Counted from the stretch's first letter, positions 33,956-44,343 are shown. The stretch is DNA of 53,742 bases from Eggerthellaceae bacterium (GCA_017511465.1 JAFWJU010000120.1:1-53742); one strand, 5' to 3'. A program made the numbers and translations. Notes: generated from the sequence alone by a model not told the origin.

Positions 33956-34525
33956 CTACTTTAGTTTGGCGCGACGCTTTTTCCAATCGGGCATGACGCT
34001 GTCCATCAGCACGTAGAACGCGGGACCGTGTCCCGCCACGCGAAGGTGGCACAACTCGTGCACCACCACGTATTCCAGACATTCCGGCGGGAACAACGCC
34101 AGACGCACGTTGATGCAGATGCGCCCGGTCGTCGGCTGGCAGCTTCCCCATCGGCTGCGCATGTTGCGGTAAGCCAGCTGCCCCGCCTTCACGCCGAGGA
34201 TGGGCTCCCACGCCTCCACGAGCGCGGGCACGCACGCCTCCACCACTTGGCGCCATGCCTTCACTTCTTCTTTGGAAGCGCCTTCGGCCTGGGCCATGGG
34301 GGACGATTTCGTCTTTTGAACGGCGCGGTCGATCCACGCCCGCTTGCTGCGGACGAAGCGCGTCACCTCCCCATCGCAAAAGGCGAAGCCGATGCGCGGG
34401 ACCGACACCTCGATGCGCCCGTCGGGCGGCTGCACGCGCAGGCTGATGTTCTTGATGCGCGGTTTGCCGATGACCCAAACTTCAAGGTCGTCAACGAACA
34501 CGAGTTTTTGCGGGTTTTCGGCCAT
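33956..34525 (-). CDS. YgjP/WLM-type M48 metallopeptidase domain protein (DUF45)
   Basis: A 189-residue protein of the YgjP-like (DUF45) family. The zinc motif VVHELCHLRVAGHGPAFY near the C terminus has the HExxH pattern with a third histidine in GH. RNMRSRWGSC and TGRICINVRL upstream are typical of the family. Function is unknown; it is thought to be a minigluzincin-like protease. It lies 12 bp downstream of rsmI on the same strand. Confidence 0.88.
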   Translation of the reverse strand: MAENPQKLVFVDDLEVWVIGKPRIKNISLRVQPPDGRIEVSVPRIGFAFCDGEVTRFVRSKRAWIDRAVQKTKSSPMAQAEGASKEEVKAWRQVVEACVPALVEAWEPILGVKAGQLAYRNMRSRWGSCQPTTGRICINVRLALFPPECLEYVVVHELCHLRVAGHGPAFYVLMDSVMPDWKKRRAKLK

Positions 34526-34537
34526 GGGTTCGCAGGT

Positions 34538-35383
34538 TTACCGTATGCCGTTTTTGGCTTCGAGGGCAATATCGTACGCTTCGTTGCGCGAGATGCCGAA
34601 TTCGGCCGCCAGCTGCTTGGCAACGTCTTTCGGGCGCTCTCCTAAAGAGACGAGTTCGACCGCGCGGGCCATCGCTTCATCTGGGCTGACCTCGGTCTCG
34701 TCGTCAGCTGGCGGGTCGATGACGACGACGATTTCGCCTTTCACGGAGTCGCGGCTTTGAAAGTCGGCGAGCACCCGGGGCGCCGGCCCGCGCACCACCT
34801 CTTCGTGAAGCTTGGTCAGCTCGCGGCATACCGTCACGGTCCTTTTCGGGAATGCGCCGGCGATGGCCTCTAATGCAGCCACGATGCGCTTGGGGCTTTC
34901 GTAGAAAACGAGCGCGGCATCCAAAGCCTTCAGCTGTTCGAGCATATCGGCCCGCGCCTTTTCCTTGCGCGGGAAGAAGCCGCCGAAATAGAAAGCCGAC
35001 GCGGGAGTTCCGCTTGCAACGTACGCGGTGGCGACGGCGGTCGGTCCAGGAAGGACCTCGACCGTCTCGCCGGCGTCACGCGCGGCTCTCACCAAACGCA
35101 GGCCGGGATCCGATACGCCGGGCATGCCGGCATCGGTGCAATATGCGATAACCTCGCCGCTGGCGACACGCGCCACGATTTCGGCAGCGCGATCGCCGAT
35201 GACGTTTTCGTCGAGCCTCTCGAGGCGCTTGCCCTCCACTCCAAGCGCGGCCAAGAGCTTGCCCGTCACGCGCGTGTCTTCGGCGCAAACCGTGTTCGCC
35301 TCGCGCAGGGCGTCAAGGGCCCTCGGCGTTATGTCGCCGAGGTTTCCCAAGGGCGTCGGGCAAATGACGAGCTTACCGCTCAT
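34538..35383 (-). CDS. rsmI: 16S rRNA (cytidine1402-2'-O)-methyltransferase
   Basis: A 281-residue SAM-dependent tetrapyrrole methylase-fold enzyme that 2'-O-methylates C1402 in the ribosomal P site. [44 protein letters not shown] and [16 protein letters not shown] are hallmark RsmI blocks, and FYESPKRI is also present. The C-terminal section [15 protein letters not shown] fits the RsmI HTH-like tail. Its start overlaps the end of the upstream activase gene by 11 bases. Confidence 0.95.
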   Translation of the reverse strand: MSGKLVICPTPLGNLGDITPRALDALREANTVCAEDTRVTGKLLAALGVEGKRLERLDENVIGDRAAEIVARVASGEVIAYCTDAGMPGVSDPGLRLVRAARDAGETVEVLPGPTAVATAYVASGTPASAFYFGGFFPRKEKARADMLEQLKALDAALVFYESPKRIVAALEAIAGAFPKRTVTVCRELTKLHEEVVRGPAPRVLADFQSRDSVKGEIVVVIDPPADDETEVSPDEAMARAVELVSLGERPKDVAKQLAAEFGISRNEAYDIALEAKNGIR

Positions 35384-38300
35384 GTTCCATGTTCGCCTTC
35401 GCCACGCTGATCATCAGCTTGATGCGGTTCAGCTGGTTGACCTCGCTGGCGCCGGGGTCGTAGTCAACGGCGACGATGTTGCTCATCGGGTACTGGCGGC
35501 GCAGCTCTTTGATCACGGCCTTGCCGACCACGTGGTTGGGCAGGCATGCGAACGGCTGGGCGCACACGATGTTCGGCGTGCCCGTGCGGATGAGCTCGAT
35601 CATCTCGGCGGTCAGCAGCCAACCCTCGCCCATCGAATTGCAAGTCGAAAGAACTTCCTCGGCATATTCGCCCAGCGTGAAGATGTCGGTCGGCGCCTCG
35701 AAGCGCTTCGAGTTTTCAAGCGCCCTGAAGAGCGGCTTGCGCATGGTGGCAAGCAATTTCAAGATGCCGCGTGCGCCGATTGCGCCCTTGGTCGAGCGGC
35801 CGAGCGGGTCTTTCTGGAAGATGCGCCCGACGATGCCGAACAGGAAGAACTCGACGAGGCCGGGTACGACCGCTTCGCAGCCTTCGCGCTCGATGACGTC
35901 GACCACCTGGTTGTTGGCCGTCGGATGGAATTTCACGAGGATCTCGCCCACCACGCCGACGCGCGGCTTCGTGCCTTCGCCCACGAGCGGCAGCGCGTCG
36001 AAGTCGTCGACGATGGCCTGCACCGTCTTGGCGAACTGGCGCCTGTTCGTGCCCTCGTGGATTTCCTTGCGACATGCGTCCATCCACTTGTCGAACAGCT
36101 GCTGGGCAGCACCGTGTTCTGCCTCATACGGACGCGTGCGGTACAGCGCCATCATCAGCAGGTCGCCATAGCTGAGCGCGTACACGGCCTGCTTCAACAT
36201 GGGAAGCGTGACCTCCCAGCCCGAGTTGTGCTCGTCGAGGTGCCCCTGCAACGCAAGCGAGATGACGGGGACATGCCCCAACCCGGCGGCCTTCAACGCC
36301 TTGCGGATAAGCGCGATGTAGTTGGTGGCGCGGCAGCCGCCACCCGTCTGGGTGATGAGCACGGCCAAGCGGTCGGTGTCATAGCGACCGCTGGTAACGG
36401 CTTCCATAATCTGACCGGTGACCAGGATAGACGGGTAGCAGATGTCGTTGTTCACATACTTGAGTCCTGCATCGACCGCGCCGTGGTCAACGGCGGGCAG
36501 CAGCTCGAGGTTGTAGCCGAACGAGTGGAAGATGGGCACCAGCAGCTCGAAATGGTACGGGGCCATCTGCGGAGCCAGGATGGTGTACCCGGACTCTTTC
36601 ATCTCCTTGGTGAACTCGACGCGCGGGAATTCCGTCGAGATGATCTGCTCGACGGAGGGAACCACGTTGGGTTCTTCTTCGACCTTCGGTTCTTCGCTTG
36701 CTTCCTCAACCGGGTTGAAGCGCACCTGCGGAAGCTCCTCGTTCACCTGGTCGCGCAGGGCGGCGAGCAGCGAACGCACGCGGATGCGGGCGGCGCCGAG
36801 GTTCGAAACCTCGTCGATCTTGAGGACGGTGTACACCTTGCCCGCTGCCTCGAGGATTTCCTGAACCTGGTCGGTCGTCAGCGCATCGAGGCCGCAACCG
36901 AACGAGTTCAGCTGGATCAAGTCGAGGTCCTTGCGCTGCGTTGCCACCTTGGCCGCGGCATACAGGCGCGTGTGGTACATCCATTGGTCGACGACGCGAA
37001 TCGGGCGTTCGAGCGTGCCCAGGTGCGCGATGGAGTCCTCGGTGAGCACCGCCAACCCGAAGCTGGTCAGCAATTCGGGAATGGCGTGGTTGATCTCGGG
37101 GTCGTTGTGGTAGGGACGCCCGGCCAGCACGATGCCGTGGGTGCCGGTTTTCTGCATCCAGGCGAGTGTTTCCTCGCCCTTCATGCGCATGTCTGCCTTG
37201 AACTTGGCGTCTTCGGCCCATGCCAGTTCGACCGCCTCGTCGACTTCGGCTTGGCTCGGAACGGCGCCATGACGGCTGATGACGTCCTTGAAATGATCGG
37301 ACAGCTCGAAGTAGAGGCGCTTCTTCAGGTGGTCCTTCTTGTCGTAAGGAAGCCACGGGTTAAGGAACGCGGGGGCGTCGGGGTCGCGCAGCTCGTCGAT
37401 GTTCAGGCGCAGCGCCTCCGAATAGCTTGCCACGATGGGGCAGTTGTAATGGTTGCCCGCCCCTTCGTCTTCCTGGCGTTCCCATTTGGCACAGGGCATC
37501 CAGATGAAGTCGGGGTTCTTCTCGAGCAGGTTCATGATGTGGCCATGGCTGAGCTTGGCGGGATAGCACACCGATTCCGAAGGCATGCTCTCGATGCCGG
37601 CCTCGTACGTCTTCTTCGTCGACGGGTCGCTGAGAATGACGCGGAAGCCCAGCTTGGTGAAGAACGTGAACCAGAACGGGTAGTTTTCGTACATGTTCAG
37701 CGCGCGGGGAATGCCCACGACGCCGCGCGTGGCCTCTTCTTCGGCCAAAGGCTCGTAGTCGAACAGGCGATGGGCCTTGTAGTCGAACAGGTTGGGCACG
37801 TCGACCTTGTCGTCAACGACACCGGCGCCCTTTTCGCAGCGGTTGCCCGTGATGAAGCGGCGGTTCTTGCCCTGCGCGTCCTTGCCGAAATCGTTGATGG
37901 TCAGCAGGCAGTGGTTGCTGCACTTCTGGCAACGCACCGTGCGGTGCGTGGGGTTAAGGGCGTCCAGCTGCTCGGCGTTGAGCAGCGTGGTCTCGCCGCC
38001 CGCATAGCGGTCGCGCGCCAACAGGGCCGCGCCGTATGCGCCCATGTTGCCCGCGATGTTCGGGCGCACGGCGTCCACGCCGGCCAGCTGCTCGAACGAG
38101 CGCAACACCGCGTCGTTGAGGAACGTGCCGCCCTGAACGATGACATGCTCGCCCACGTCGTGCGGGTCGCGAATCTTGATGACCTTGAACAGGGCGTTCT
38201 TGATAACCGAAAGCGCCAGACCCGCAGCGATGTCGCCGACTGTGGCGCCTTCCTTCTGGGCCTGCTTCACGCGGCTGTTCATGAACACGGTGCAGCGGCT

Positions 38301-39851
38301 GCCCAAATCAACCGGATGCTCGGCCGCAATGGCGGTAGCCGCGAATTCGGATACGTCGAGGCCCAGGCCGCTTGCAAAGCTTTCGATGAAGCTGCCGCAG
38401 CCCGAGCTGCACGCCTCGTTCAGCATGATGTGCTCGATGACGCCGTTCTTGACGCGTAGGCACTTCATGTCCTGGCCACCGATGTCCAAGATGAACTCCA
38501 CGTCGGGCAGCATCTCGCGGGCACCGCGCAAATGGGCGACGGTCTCGATTTCGCCGGAGTCGACTTGCAGCGCTTGAAGCAGCAAACCCTCGCCGTAGCC
38601 GGTGACGGTGGAATGACCGATGCTGACGCGCGGTTGCAGCGTCATGGCGTCGCGCGGCAGCGACTCGTACAGCTCGTGCAGGGCGGCACGGGCGCAACCC
38701 AGCACGTCTCCCTTGTTGGATACATAGTGGGTCCACAGGATTTTCCCGTCCTCGCTGATGAGCACGGCCTTGAACGTGGTGGAGCCGGCATCTATTCCCA
38801 AATACGCCGTTCCCTCGTATGTGGAAAGATCGCCCATCTCGACGCGCTCGGCGTCGTGGCGCGCTTTGAATTCCTCGTAGTCTTGCTCGCTCGCGAACAA
38901 CGGGTCCAAGCGCGTGACCTCTGAACCCTGCACGTCGCCCAGGTTGTGCAGGCGCTCGATCACGTCGTTCAGCTTTTCCACCGTCACGGTTTCGCTGACG
39001 GCGCCCGCCACCGCGCATCCGCTTGCCACGAACAGGTGCGCGTTTTCGGGAACTATGATGTGCTCATCATCGAGGTTGAGCGTTTCGTAGAAACGTTTGC
39101 GCAACTCGGGAAGGTACTGCAGCGGACCGCCCAGGAAGGCGATGTGCCCGCGGATGGGTCGCCCGCACGCCAAGCCGGAAATGGTCTGGGTGACAACGGA
39201 TTGGAAGATGCTGGCCGCAATGTCTTCCTTGCGGGCACCTTCGTTGAGCAGGGGCTGCACGTCGGTCTTCGCGAACACGCCGCAACGGCTGGCGATAGGA
39301 TAGATGGTGGTGTGGTCCTCGGCAAGCTTGTTCAAGCCGCCTGCATCGGTGTTGAGAAGGGCTGCCATCTGGTCGATGAACGCGCCCGTGCCACCCGCGC
39401 ATGTGCCGTTCATGCGCTGCTCGATCGACTGGCCGAAGTAGATGATCTTCGCGTCTTCGCCACCCAGTTCGATGGCCACATCGGTCTTCGGGATGAACGT
39501 CTCGACCGCCGTCTTGCTGGCAATTACCTCTTGGACGAATTCGACGTTGAGCCACTTGGCCAACAGCAATCCGCCAGAACCGGTGATGGCCATGGTCATG
39601 TACACATCTCCATACCCGGCATCGGCCGCCGCTTGTAGCACTTGCCCGATGGTGGCCCTCACGTCGGAATGATGGCGCTCATAAATAGACCAGACGACGT
39701 TGTTGTCGTCGTCGAGGATCGCGAGCTTGACCGTCGTGGACCCCACGTCGATTCCCGCCCTCAGCGAGCAGCCAGTGGGGGATTTCCTCGCAAGCTCGGC
39801 GCGTTGCTCGTCGGTCAATATCTCGACGTAGTCTCTTCCTTTATATTTCAT
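35373..39851 (-). CDS. Giant acyl-CoA dehydratase activase fusion (two BcrAD/BadFG domains, DUF2229, HgdB-like)
   Basis: A 1492-residue protein. Two ASKHA-type activase domains occur in tandem: [17 protein letters not shown] with [13 protein letters not shown] in the first, [19 protein letters not shown] with [12 protein letters not shown] in the second. These use ATP to drive an Fe-S-bound electron into 2-hydroxyacyl-CoA dehydratases. A DUF2229 region ([20 protein letters not shown]) and cysteine-containing segments (CPAK equivalents, SFGCGLDAL) follow. The last third resembles the dehydratase subunit ([13 protein letters not shown]). Such large proteins occur in many anaerobes; the substrate is unknown. 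It begins 24 bp after dnaN on the same strand, with an AGGGGG-type site. Confidence 0.88.
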   Translation of the reverse strand: MKYKGRDYVEILTDEQRAELARKSPTGCSLRAGIDVGSTTVKLAILDDDNNVVWSIYERHHSDVRATIGQVLQAAADAGYGDVYMTMAITGSGGLLLAKWLNVEFVQEVIASKTAVETFIPKTDVAIELGGEDAKIIYFGQSIEQRMNGTCAGGTGAFIDQMAALLNTDAGGLNKLAEDHTTIYPIASRCGVFAKTDVQPLLNEGARKEDIAASIFQSVVTQTISGLACGRPIRGHIAFLGGPLQYLPELRKRFYETLNLDDEHIIVPENAHLFVASGCAVAGAVSETVTVEKLNDVIERLHNLGDVQGSEVTRLDPLFASEQDYEEFKARHDAERVEMGDLSTYEGTAYLGIDAGSTTFKAVLISEDGKILWTHYVSNKGDVLGCARAALHELYESLPRDAMTLQPRVSIGHSTVTGYGEGLLLQALQVDSGEIETVAHLRGAREMLPDVEFILDIGGQDMKCLRVKNGVIEHIMLNEACSSGCGSFIESFASGLGLDVSEFAATAIAAEHPVDLGSRCTVFMNSRVKQAQKEGATVGDIAAGLALSVIKNALFKVIKIRDPHDVGEHVIVQGGTFLNDAVLRSFEQLAGVDAVRPNIAGNMGAYGAALLARDRYAGGETTLLNAEQLDALNPTHRTVRCQKCSNHCLLTINDFGKDAQGKNRRFITGNRCEKGAGVVDDKVDVPNLFDYKAHRLFDYEPLAEEEATRGVVGIPRALNMYENYPFWFTFFTKLGFRVILSDPSTKKTYEAGIESMPSESVCYPAKLSHGHIMNLLEKNPDFIWMPCAKWERQEDEGAGNHYNCPIVASYSEALRLNIDELRDPDAPAFLNPWLPYDKKDHLKKRLYFELSDHFKDVISRHGAVPSQAEVDEAVELAWAEDAKFKADMRMKGEETLAWMQKTGTHGIVLAGRPYHNDPEINHAIPELLTSFGLAVLTEDSIAHLGTLERPIRVVDQWMYHTRLYAAAKVATQRKDLDLIQLNSFGCGLDALTTDQVQEILEAAGKVYTVLKIDEVSNLGAARIRVRSLLAALRDQVNEELPQVRFNPVEEASEEPKVEEEPNVVPSVEQIISTEFPRVEFTKEMKESGYTILAPQMAPYHFELLVPIFHSFGYNLELLPAVDHGAVDAGLKYVNNDICYPSILVTGQIMEAVTSGRYDTDRLAVLITQTGGGCRATNYIALIRKALKAAGLGHVPVISLALQGHLDEHNSGWEVTLPMLKQAVYALSYGDLLMMALYRTRPYEAEHGAAQQLFDKWMDACRKEIHEGTNRRQFAKTVQAIVDDFDALPLVGEGTKPRVGVVGEILVKFHPTANNQVVDVIEREGCEAVVPGLVEFFLFGIVGRIFQKDPLGRSTKGAIGARGILKLLATMRKPLFRALENSKRFEAPTDIFTLGEYAEEVLSTCNSMGEGWLLTAEMIELIRTGTPNIVCAQPFACLPNHVVGKAVIKELRRQYPMSNIVAVDYDPGASEVNQLNRIKLMISVAKANMEHER

Positions 39852-39875
39852 GGGTTGACACCCCCTGCCGCGCCT

Positions 39876-40967
39876 TTACAGGCGCACGGGCATTACTAAA
39901 TACAGATAATTCTCTTCGGCGGAGCCCTTCATGATGCCGGGTTTCAGCGATCCTTGAATCTCGAAGAACAGCTCCGTTGATTCCATTGCCGAAAGGCCCT
40001 CGATTACGTAGAAGCTGTTGAAGCCGATCTCGACATCGGCCCCCTCTACTTGCGCTTTGACTATTTCCTGCGTTGACCCCGCATCTTGGTTCGTCGTCAG
40101 CTGAATGGTCTGGCTGGCGGCGTTGATGCTGAATCTCACCTGCGAGCGGTTGTGCTCGAGCAGGGACGCGCGGCGAACAGCCGCAAGCAGCGCGTTGCGG
40201 TCGACGGTGCATCTTGTTTCATACGATGCGGGAATAAGCTGCTTGTAGTTGGGATACTTGCCTTCGATGCGCCTGTTGATGAAAACAGTGCCCGCGTACG
40301 AGACGATGACCTGGTTCTCGGCGAGGGCAAGCGTCATGTTCTCGCCCGTCTTGGGCAGGCTTGCCAAATCGGACACAAATCCGCCGGCCAGCACGGCGTC
40401 GAAGCCCGAGGAAAGCCCTTCGACTTGCGTTTCCGTCACCGCCAGGCGATACGAGTCGGTGGCCACCATCTTGAACGTGGAATCTTCCACCGAAATGAGC
40501 ACGCCCGTCAGTATGGCGCGGCTCTCGTCTTTCGATACGACGCGGCTTACCTTGCGTGCCATTGCCGCAAATGCCTCGAACGGCACCGAAATCTGCTGTT
40601 CGGGAACTACTTGCGGGAACGCGGGGAAATCGAGCGCGCTCAGGCATTTGATCGAGAAGGAAGACGAATCGCAGGTTATGACGGCTGTGTCGTCCGCTGA
40701 GTCCACGCGCACCGCCGCATCGGGAAGGTTCTTCACGATGTCGACGATGATCTTGCCCGGAAACACCGTGGCGCCTTCTTCTTCCACTAGAGCCGACGTG
40801 GTGTATTGGATGGAAAGCTCGAGGTTGGTTGTTTGAAACTTGACCTCGTCGCCTTTCGCCTCGACGAAAATACCCGAGAGCACCGGCAACGTGGACCGCG
40901 AAGAAACGCCTTTTTGCACGATTGAAAGGGCATTGAGCAGTTCAGATTGATTGATGCTGAATTTCAT
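39876..40967 (-). CDS. dnaN: DNA polymerase III subunit beta (sliding clamp)
   Basis: A 363-residue sliding clamp. MKFSINQSELLNALSIVQKGVSSR is the usual N terminus, and three repeated clamp domains end in ENYLYLVMPVRL, the canonical C terminus with the conserved M-P-V/M-R motif. Start ATG 40967 is chosen by family conservation; GTG 40973, two codons upstream, is closer to AAGGA and possible. It runs leftward, away from dnaA. The more usual order dnaA-dnaN-recF-gyrB is broken here; recF, gyrB and gyrA are not in the window. Confidence 0.96.
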   Translation of the reverse strand: MKFSINQSELLNALSIVQKGVSSRSTLPVLSGIFVEAKGDEVKFQTTNLELSIQYTTSALVEEEGATVFPGKIIVDIVKNLPDAAVRVDSADDTAVITCDSSSFSIKCLSALDFPAFPQVVPEQQISVPFEAFAAMARKVSRVVSKDESRAILTGVLISVEDSTFKMVATDSYRLAVTETQVEGLSSGFDAVLAGGFVSDLASLPKTGENMTLALAENQVIVSYAGTVFINRRIEGKYPNYKQLIPASYETRCTVDRNALLAAVRRASLLEHNRSQVRFSINAASQTIQLTTNQDAGSTQEIVKAQVEGADVEIGFNSFYVIEGLSAMESTELFFEIQGSLKPGIMKGSAEENYLYLVMPVRL

Positions 40968-41005
40968 GGACACCTAATCCTTAACGCCGTCTTTTACTTG
41001 CGAGC

Positions 41006-41014
41006 ATTATACCA
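41006..41014 (-). promoter_or_regulatory. Extended -10 promoter of dnaN
   Basis: Minus-strand TGGTATAAT (consensus -10 with TGn), about 38 bases before ATG 40967. Confidence 0.65.
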
Positions 41015-41566
41015 GCGCCACCTTGCGTCATAGCATCGGATGGGTAACAGGGAACGGGCGCTTGGATTCATTTGAAAACGGTGAAAAACGAATTAAACAA
41101 CACGTTTGTTCGGTCGAAAACTGTGGAAAACGTGGATAACTGTCGTTTTGCCTGCATCGCATTGTGGAGACTCTTGAAAAAGGCGTTTGTCAAGATAAAT
41201 TTTCTCGATTTTCCAAATTCGCCTTCTACCTGCAACAACAACTTTCTAAATATGATGATTACCGCTTTGACCTGGGAACTTTTCTGTTGTAAATGCCAAA
41301 TTTACAAGTAAACAAACCTATGAAAAAACGCGACCTGCGGTTTTGTTGTTTTTACTCATAAAAAAGCAAGCCCCTCATCTGCGGAGTTATTTTATTTGCC
41401 CAGTTGACCATGATTTCAACAATTCGATTAGAAATTGGTCAAACTGCTTTCAGTTTCTTTCAGTGTTTTCCACTTTTTCTGAATATATTGGGGATAACTT
41501 CGAAAACCCCTCTTGTTTATGTCTTTTCATTTCATGCAGCTTCTTTCCGCTTCGAATAGAACCGTA

Positions 41567-41572
41567 TATACT
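41567..41572 (+). promoter_or_regulatory. -10 element of the GHKL-winged-helix gene
   Basis: TATACT ten bases before the ATG at 41583; no Shine-Dalgarno. The mRNA would have a leader of only a few bases or none. Confidence 0.45.
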
Positions 41573-41582
41573 TCAATGAATC

Positions 41583-42347
41583 ATGAGCGAAGCATCCACA
41601 TATCCCGATTACGACTACTCGTATGTGAACGCCACGGCACGTGTGGCCCTCTACGACGACATGAAGTCTGCCCCACGCGTTATAAAGGTGAACCCGGCTG
41701 GCACGAACGAGTTCATAGAGCAGTTGACGACCACCGTTTACGAGCAATCGAAGCTTGCAGGCGGGAAAATCCCCTACACCCTCATTAGGGAGGTATCGGA
41801 GAATTTCATTCACGCCCAGTTTAAGGAGATTGTCGTTTCCATATTCGATGACGGCAACACTGTGCGCTTCGCAGATCAAGGACCCGGAATACGCGAAAAG
41901 GAAAAAGCCCAAGAACCAGGCTTTTCATCTGCAATAGAGCCTATGAAAGACTATATCCGCGGCGTTGGTTCGGGTTTCCCGATCGTGAAGGACTACCTTA
42001 ACGATCGGGAAGGTTCCATTGTCATCGAGGACAACCTCACTTCAGGAGCCGTCGTGACCATCAGCCTCGTGAAGAAGGCCAAACCTTCACGCGAAACACA
42101 AGACAAACGGCAAGGCGATATCCCGCTTCCCCGCATACCCCTCACTGAAAGGGAGAAAAGTTTCATCATGCTGCTTCAGCGGGAGGGCGAACTTGGCGTC
42201 ACCGAGCTCAAGGATCTTTCCGGCACGCCCGTTTCCACCACCTACAACACCTTGAACAAACTTGAGGAAGCGGGTCTGGTCGATAAGCTCGCCGGCAAAA
42301 AGCGCGTTCTCAGCGAACTCGGGTATCAGATAGCTGCCACGCTTTAA
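41583..42347 (+). CDS. GHKL ATPase fused to a winged helix-turn-helix, between oriC and dnaA
   Basis: A 254-residue protein. Residues about 40-165 form a HATPase_c/GHKL fold: N-box in IREVSENFIHA (69-78), G1 box DQGPGI (98-103) and G2 box GVGSGFPIV (127-135), closest in style to SpoIIAB/RsbW anti-sigma kinases. There is no HisKA/phosphorylatable-histidine domain and no membrane segment. After a charged linker (168-185), residues 186-250 form a winged helix (GVTELKDLSGTPVSTTYNTL recognition region). An ATP-sensing DNA-binding switch is therefore likely. It sits 77 bp upstream of dnaA and immediately right of oriC, suggesting a role in dnaA or origin control; this is inference. Confidence 0.8.
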   Translation: MSEASTYPDYDYSYVNATARVALYDDMKSAPRVIKVNPAGTNEFIEQLTTTVYEQSKLAGGKIPYTLIREVSENFIHAQFKEIVVSIFDDGNTVRFADQGPGIREKEKAQEPGFSSAIEPMKDYIRGVGSGFPIVKDYLNDREGSIVIEDNLTSGAVVTISLVKKAKPSRETQDKRQGDIPLPRIPLTEREKSFIMLLQREGELGVTELKDLSGTPVSTTYNTLNKLEEAGLVDKLAGKKRVLSELGYQIAATL

Positions 42348-42356
42348 TTTGCTTCT

Positions 42357-42365
42357 TTTTCCACA
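42357..42365 (+). promoter_or_regulatory. DnaA box upstream of dnaA
   Basis: TTTTCCACA, a perfect match to the TTNTCCACA type, 14 bp upstream of the dnaA -10; suggests autoregulation. Confidence 0.6.
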
Positions 42366-42378
42366 ATCAGCACTTCAA

Positions 42379-42389
42379 TGCTATATACT
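42379..42389 (+). promoter_or_regulatory. dnaA promoter
   Basis: TGCTATATA / overlapping TATACT about 35-40 bases before ATG 42425, flanked by the two DnaA boxes. Confidence 0.5.
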
Positions 42390-42404
42390 TGCCTGACCCA
42401 GACT

Positions 42405-42413
42405 TGTGGAAAA
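42405..42413 (-). promoter_or_regulatory. DnaA box in the dnaA leader
   Basis: TGTGGAAAA (TTTTCCACA on the minus strand), 11 bp before the dnaA ATG and just downstream of the promoter. Confidence 0.6.
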
Positions 42414-42424
42414 CGGAGTTTGCC

Positions 42425-43918
42425 ATGAACAGTGAAGAGCTATTGGCGGCGTGGGAGCGCATAAGCGCCAAGGTCTTGGAATATGAGGAAATCGACGCTT
42501 CGCAGATGAACGCGTTCTTCTCGCGTCTTCAACCCCAAGCCATGAGCGACGGGTTCATAATGCTGACGGCCGATAACGACTTCATCAAGACGTGGATCGA
42601 GCGCCATTACTCCGACTACATCAAGATGGTTTTAAAAGACCTATATGGGATGGATTACACCGTCGCCATAGAAGTCGACATCAACCAAGAGAGCCAAACT
42701 AAACAGCAAACGAATCAAAGCGACCTTGTTAAAGAGGAAAAGAAGCCTGTTCCGGATAGCGGGGAGGCCGCGGCCACGGAAGAGAAAAAACCCTCTTTCG
42801 TTGAAGAGCCCCGTTTCGATCAGCAGACAAGGGAGGAACGGCGCGAGGAAAGCCAGCTCTCCCCCACTTCAACCCTCACATTCGAAAACTTCGTCATCGG
42901 CGAATCAAACCGGATGGCTTATTCGATGGCAGTTGCCGTCGCGGAAGAGCCGGGCAAGTCGATGCTCAACCCTCTTTTCATTTATGGACGATCGGGTTTG
43001 GGGAAAACACACCTCATGCGTTCCATTCAAAACTACGTTAACGAGACAAGGCCCGACCTTAAAACGGTGTATGTCGATTCGGCCGACTTCCTCAGCGAGT
43101 ACATCGATGCCAGGGTTTCGCACGACAAGGACAAATCCAGCTATAACAAGTTCAAGAACAAATATCAGGAAGCGGATATCCTGCTCATCGACGACATTCA
43201 ATTCTTGCAAGGCAAGGAGCAAACGCTCGATATCGTCTTCCAGATTTTCAACAGCCTGGTGGACGAGGGACGCCAAGTAGTGCTTTCCGCCGACCGTGCT
43301 CCAAAGAACATCACGATGGACGAACGGTATCAAAGCAGGTTCAACAGCGGCGGCACATTCGATATCCAACCACCGGAAATCGAGACGAAACTGGGCATTA
43401 TAAAGAGCTTCGTCGATGAATACCGCGCATCGAGCAATCAGGAAGACTTCAGGATTCCCGAGGACGTCGAGCGCTACATAGCGGAAAATTCAAGTTCCAA
43501 CATCAGGGAGCTGAAGAGCGCAGTGACGAAGGTCATCTACGCGATGAACGCCTTCAACAAGATGGACATCACGACAGACGAAGTCTCCCGGTTGCTCGAA
43601 AACCATTTTTCCGGCGGCCCTGGAAAGAAACTGACTATTTCCGACATCCAAAAAGAAGTGGAGCGTTATTACGACATTCCCCACTCCGACCTCGTTGGGC
43701 AGAAAAGGTCAAGGAAAATCGTGTACGCCAGGCAGGTGGGCATTTACCTGTCCCGCCATTTGCTCGACCTTCCCTACAACTACATTGGGAAGAACTTCGG
43801 GGGCCGCGACCACACCACGATCATGTACTCGGTAAGCAACATCGAGGAAAAGCTCAAGGAAAACAGGGAACTGAGGGAAGAGCTCGAGAACATCAAGAAC
43901 CGCATAAGGGAGATGTAG
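42425..43918 (+). CDS. dnaA: Chromosomal replication initiator DnaA
   Basis: A 497-residue initiator. Domain I is residues 1-85. Domain II is a long polar linker rich in Gln/Glu/Lys (86-145). Domain III is AAA+ with Walker A YGRSGLGKTHL (188-197), Walker B ILLIDDIQF (252-260), and sensor and Arg-finger regions further on. Domain IV binds DnaA boxes with the signature NFGGRDHTTIMYSV. The start at 42425 is supported by GGAG six bases upstream; the frame is open from TTG 42389, which overlaps the -10. Codons 3' of dnaA lead into rpmH, on the same strand. Confidence 0.97.
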   Translation: MNSEELLAAWERISAKVLEYEEIDASQMNAFFSRLQPQAMSDGFIMLTADNDFIKTWIERHYSDYIKMVLKDLYGMDYTVAIEVDINQESQTKQQTNQSDLVKEEKKPVPDSGEAAATEEKKPSFVEEPRFDQQTREERREESQLSPTSTLTFENFVIGESNRMAYSMAVAVAEEPGKSMLNPLFIYGRSGLGKTHLMRSIQNYVNETRPDLKTVYVDSADFLSEYIDARVSHDKDKSSYNKFKNKYQEADILLIDDIQFLQGKEQTLDIVFQIFNSLVDEGRQVVLSADRAPKNITMDERYQSRFNSGGTFDIQPPEIETKLGIIKSFVDEYRASSNQEDFRIPEDVERYIAENSSSNIRELKSAVTKVIYAMNAFNKMDITTDEVSRLLENHFSGGPGKKLTISDIQKEVERYYDIPHSDLVGQKRSRKIVYARQVGIYLSRHLLDLPYNYIGKNFGGRDHTTIMYSVSNIEEKLKENRELREELENIKNRIREM

Positions 43919-44218
43919 GTCAGCTCCTCGTAGTGGAAAAAGCGTTCGAACATGTAGGGATAAACGACTTATAACGTTGGGATAAAAGAGAGGGTAAGAA
44001 AGGCATCTGGAAAGAAGGGGTGTTTATCAACTGCCCTAAAACTACCGAAATCGGCCATCTACATGCAGATTTCGCGCTTTTCCCCAATTCAACTGTGTTT
44101 ATTACCATTACTACTAATGCTTATATATTGAAGGTCTTTAAAACCTGAATACAGAGTGTTGTGGTTTACACCCGAAGCGGCTTCGGTTGTATGGAGGTTT
44201 TGAAGAGTGAGATATTTG
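43919..44218 (+). other. dnaA-rpmH intergenic region
   Basis: An AT-rich 425-bp gap up to rpmH. It contains weak DnaA-box-like sequences (AGTGGAAAA at 43932-43940; GGGATAAA twice near 43957 and 43979) and a small hairpin CCGAAG-CGG-CTTCGG (44172-44186) without a proper T-run. It could contribute to the origin. No gene is visible. Confidence 0.4.
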
Positions 44219-44246
44219 TTGACGCGATGACGTGCCGTTATATAAT
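44219..44246 (+). promoter_or_regulatory. rpmH operon promoter
   Basis: TTGACG, 16-bp spacer, consensus TATAAT; about 97-nt leader. The best promoter match on the right side of the origin, as expected for a ribosomal protein gene. Confidence 0.8.
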
Positions 44247-44343
44247 CTAACGGTTGCTCTCGAAGCAGAGTTAAGTAAGCATTCGCCATGCAATAGAACC
44301 GAGAATTGCATGGTTGGTGATAGACAGTAGAAGGGGTTTAAAC

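Larger units (their letters stand above)
40974..41582. other. Probable replication origin (oriC)
   Basis: A 600-bp gene-free, markedly AT-rich stretch at the point where gene polarity switches from leftward to rightward. DnaA-box-like nonamers: tandem TGTGGAAAA (41122-41130) and CGTGGATAA (41131-41139), TTTTCCACT (41466-41474) and TGGGGATAA (41489-41497). The run from about 41180 to 41420 is the most AT-rich and is a candidate unwinding element. Two more boxes lie in the dnaA promoter (42357, 42405). Location by polarity, boxes and composition agrees; the exact start site cannot be read. Confidence 0.75.

Noticed and set aside
35028..38459. A 1143-codon open frame on the plus strand opposite the activase gene
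   Set aside because: It is antisense to a conserved protein and arises from GC-rich codon bias; the translation resembles no family and has no initiation site.
42083..42098. parS-like sequence in the GHKL gene (ACCTTCACGCGAAACA)
   Set aside because: Four mismatches to the 16-bp parS; unlikely to be a true site.
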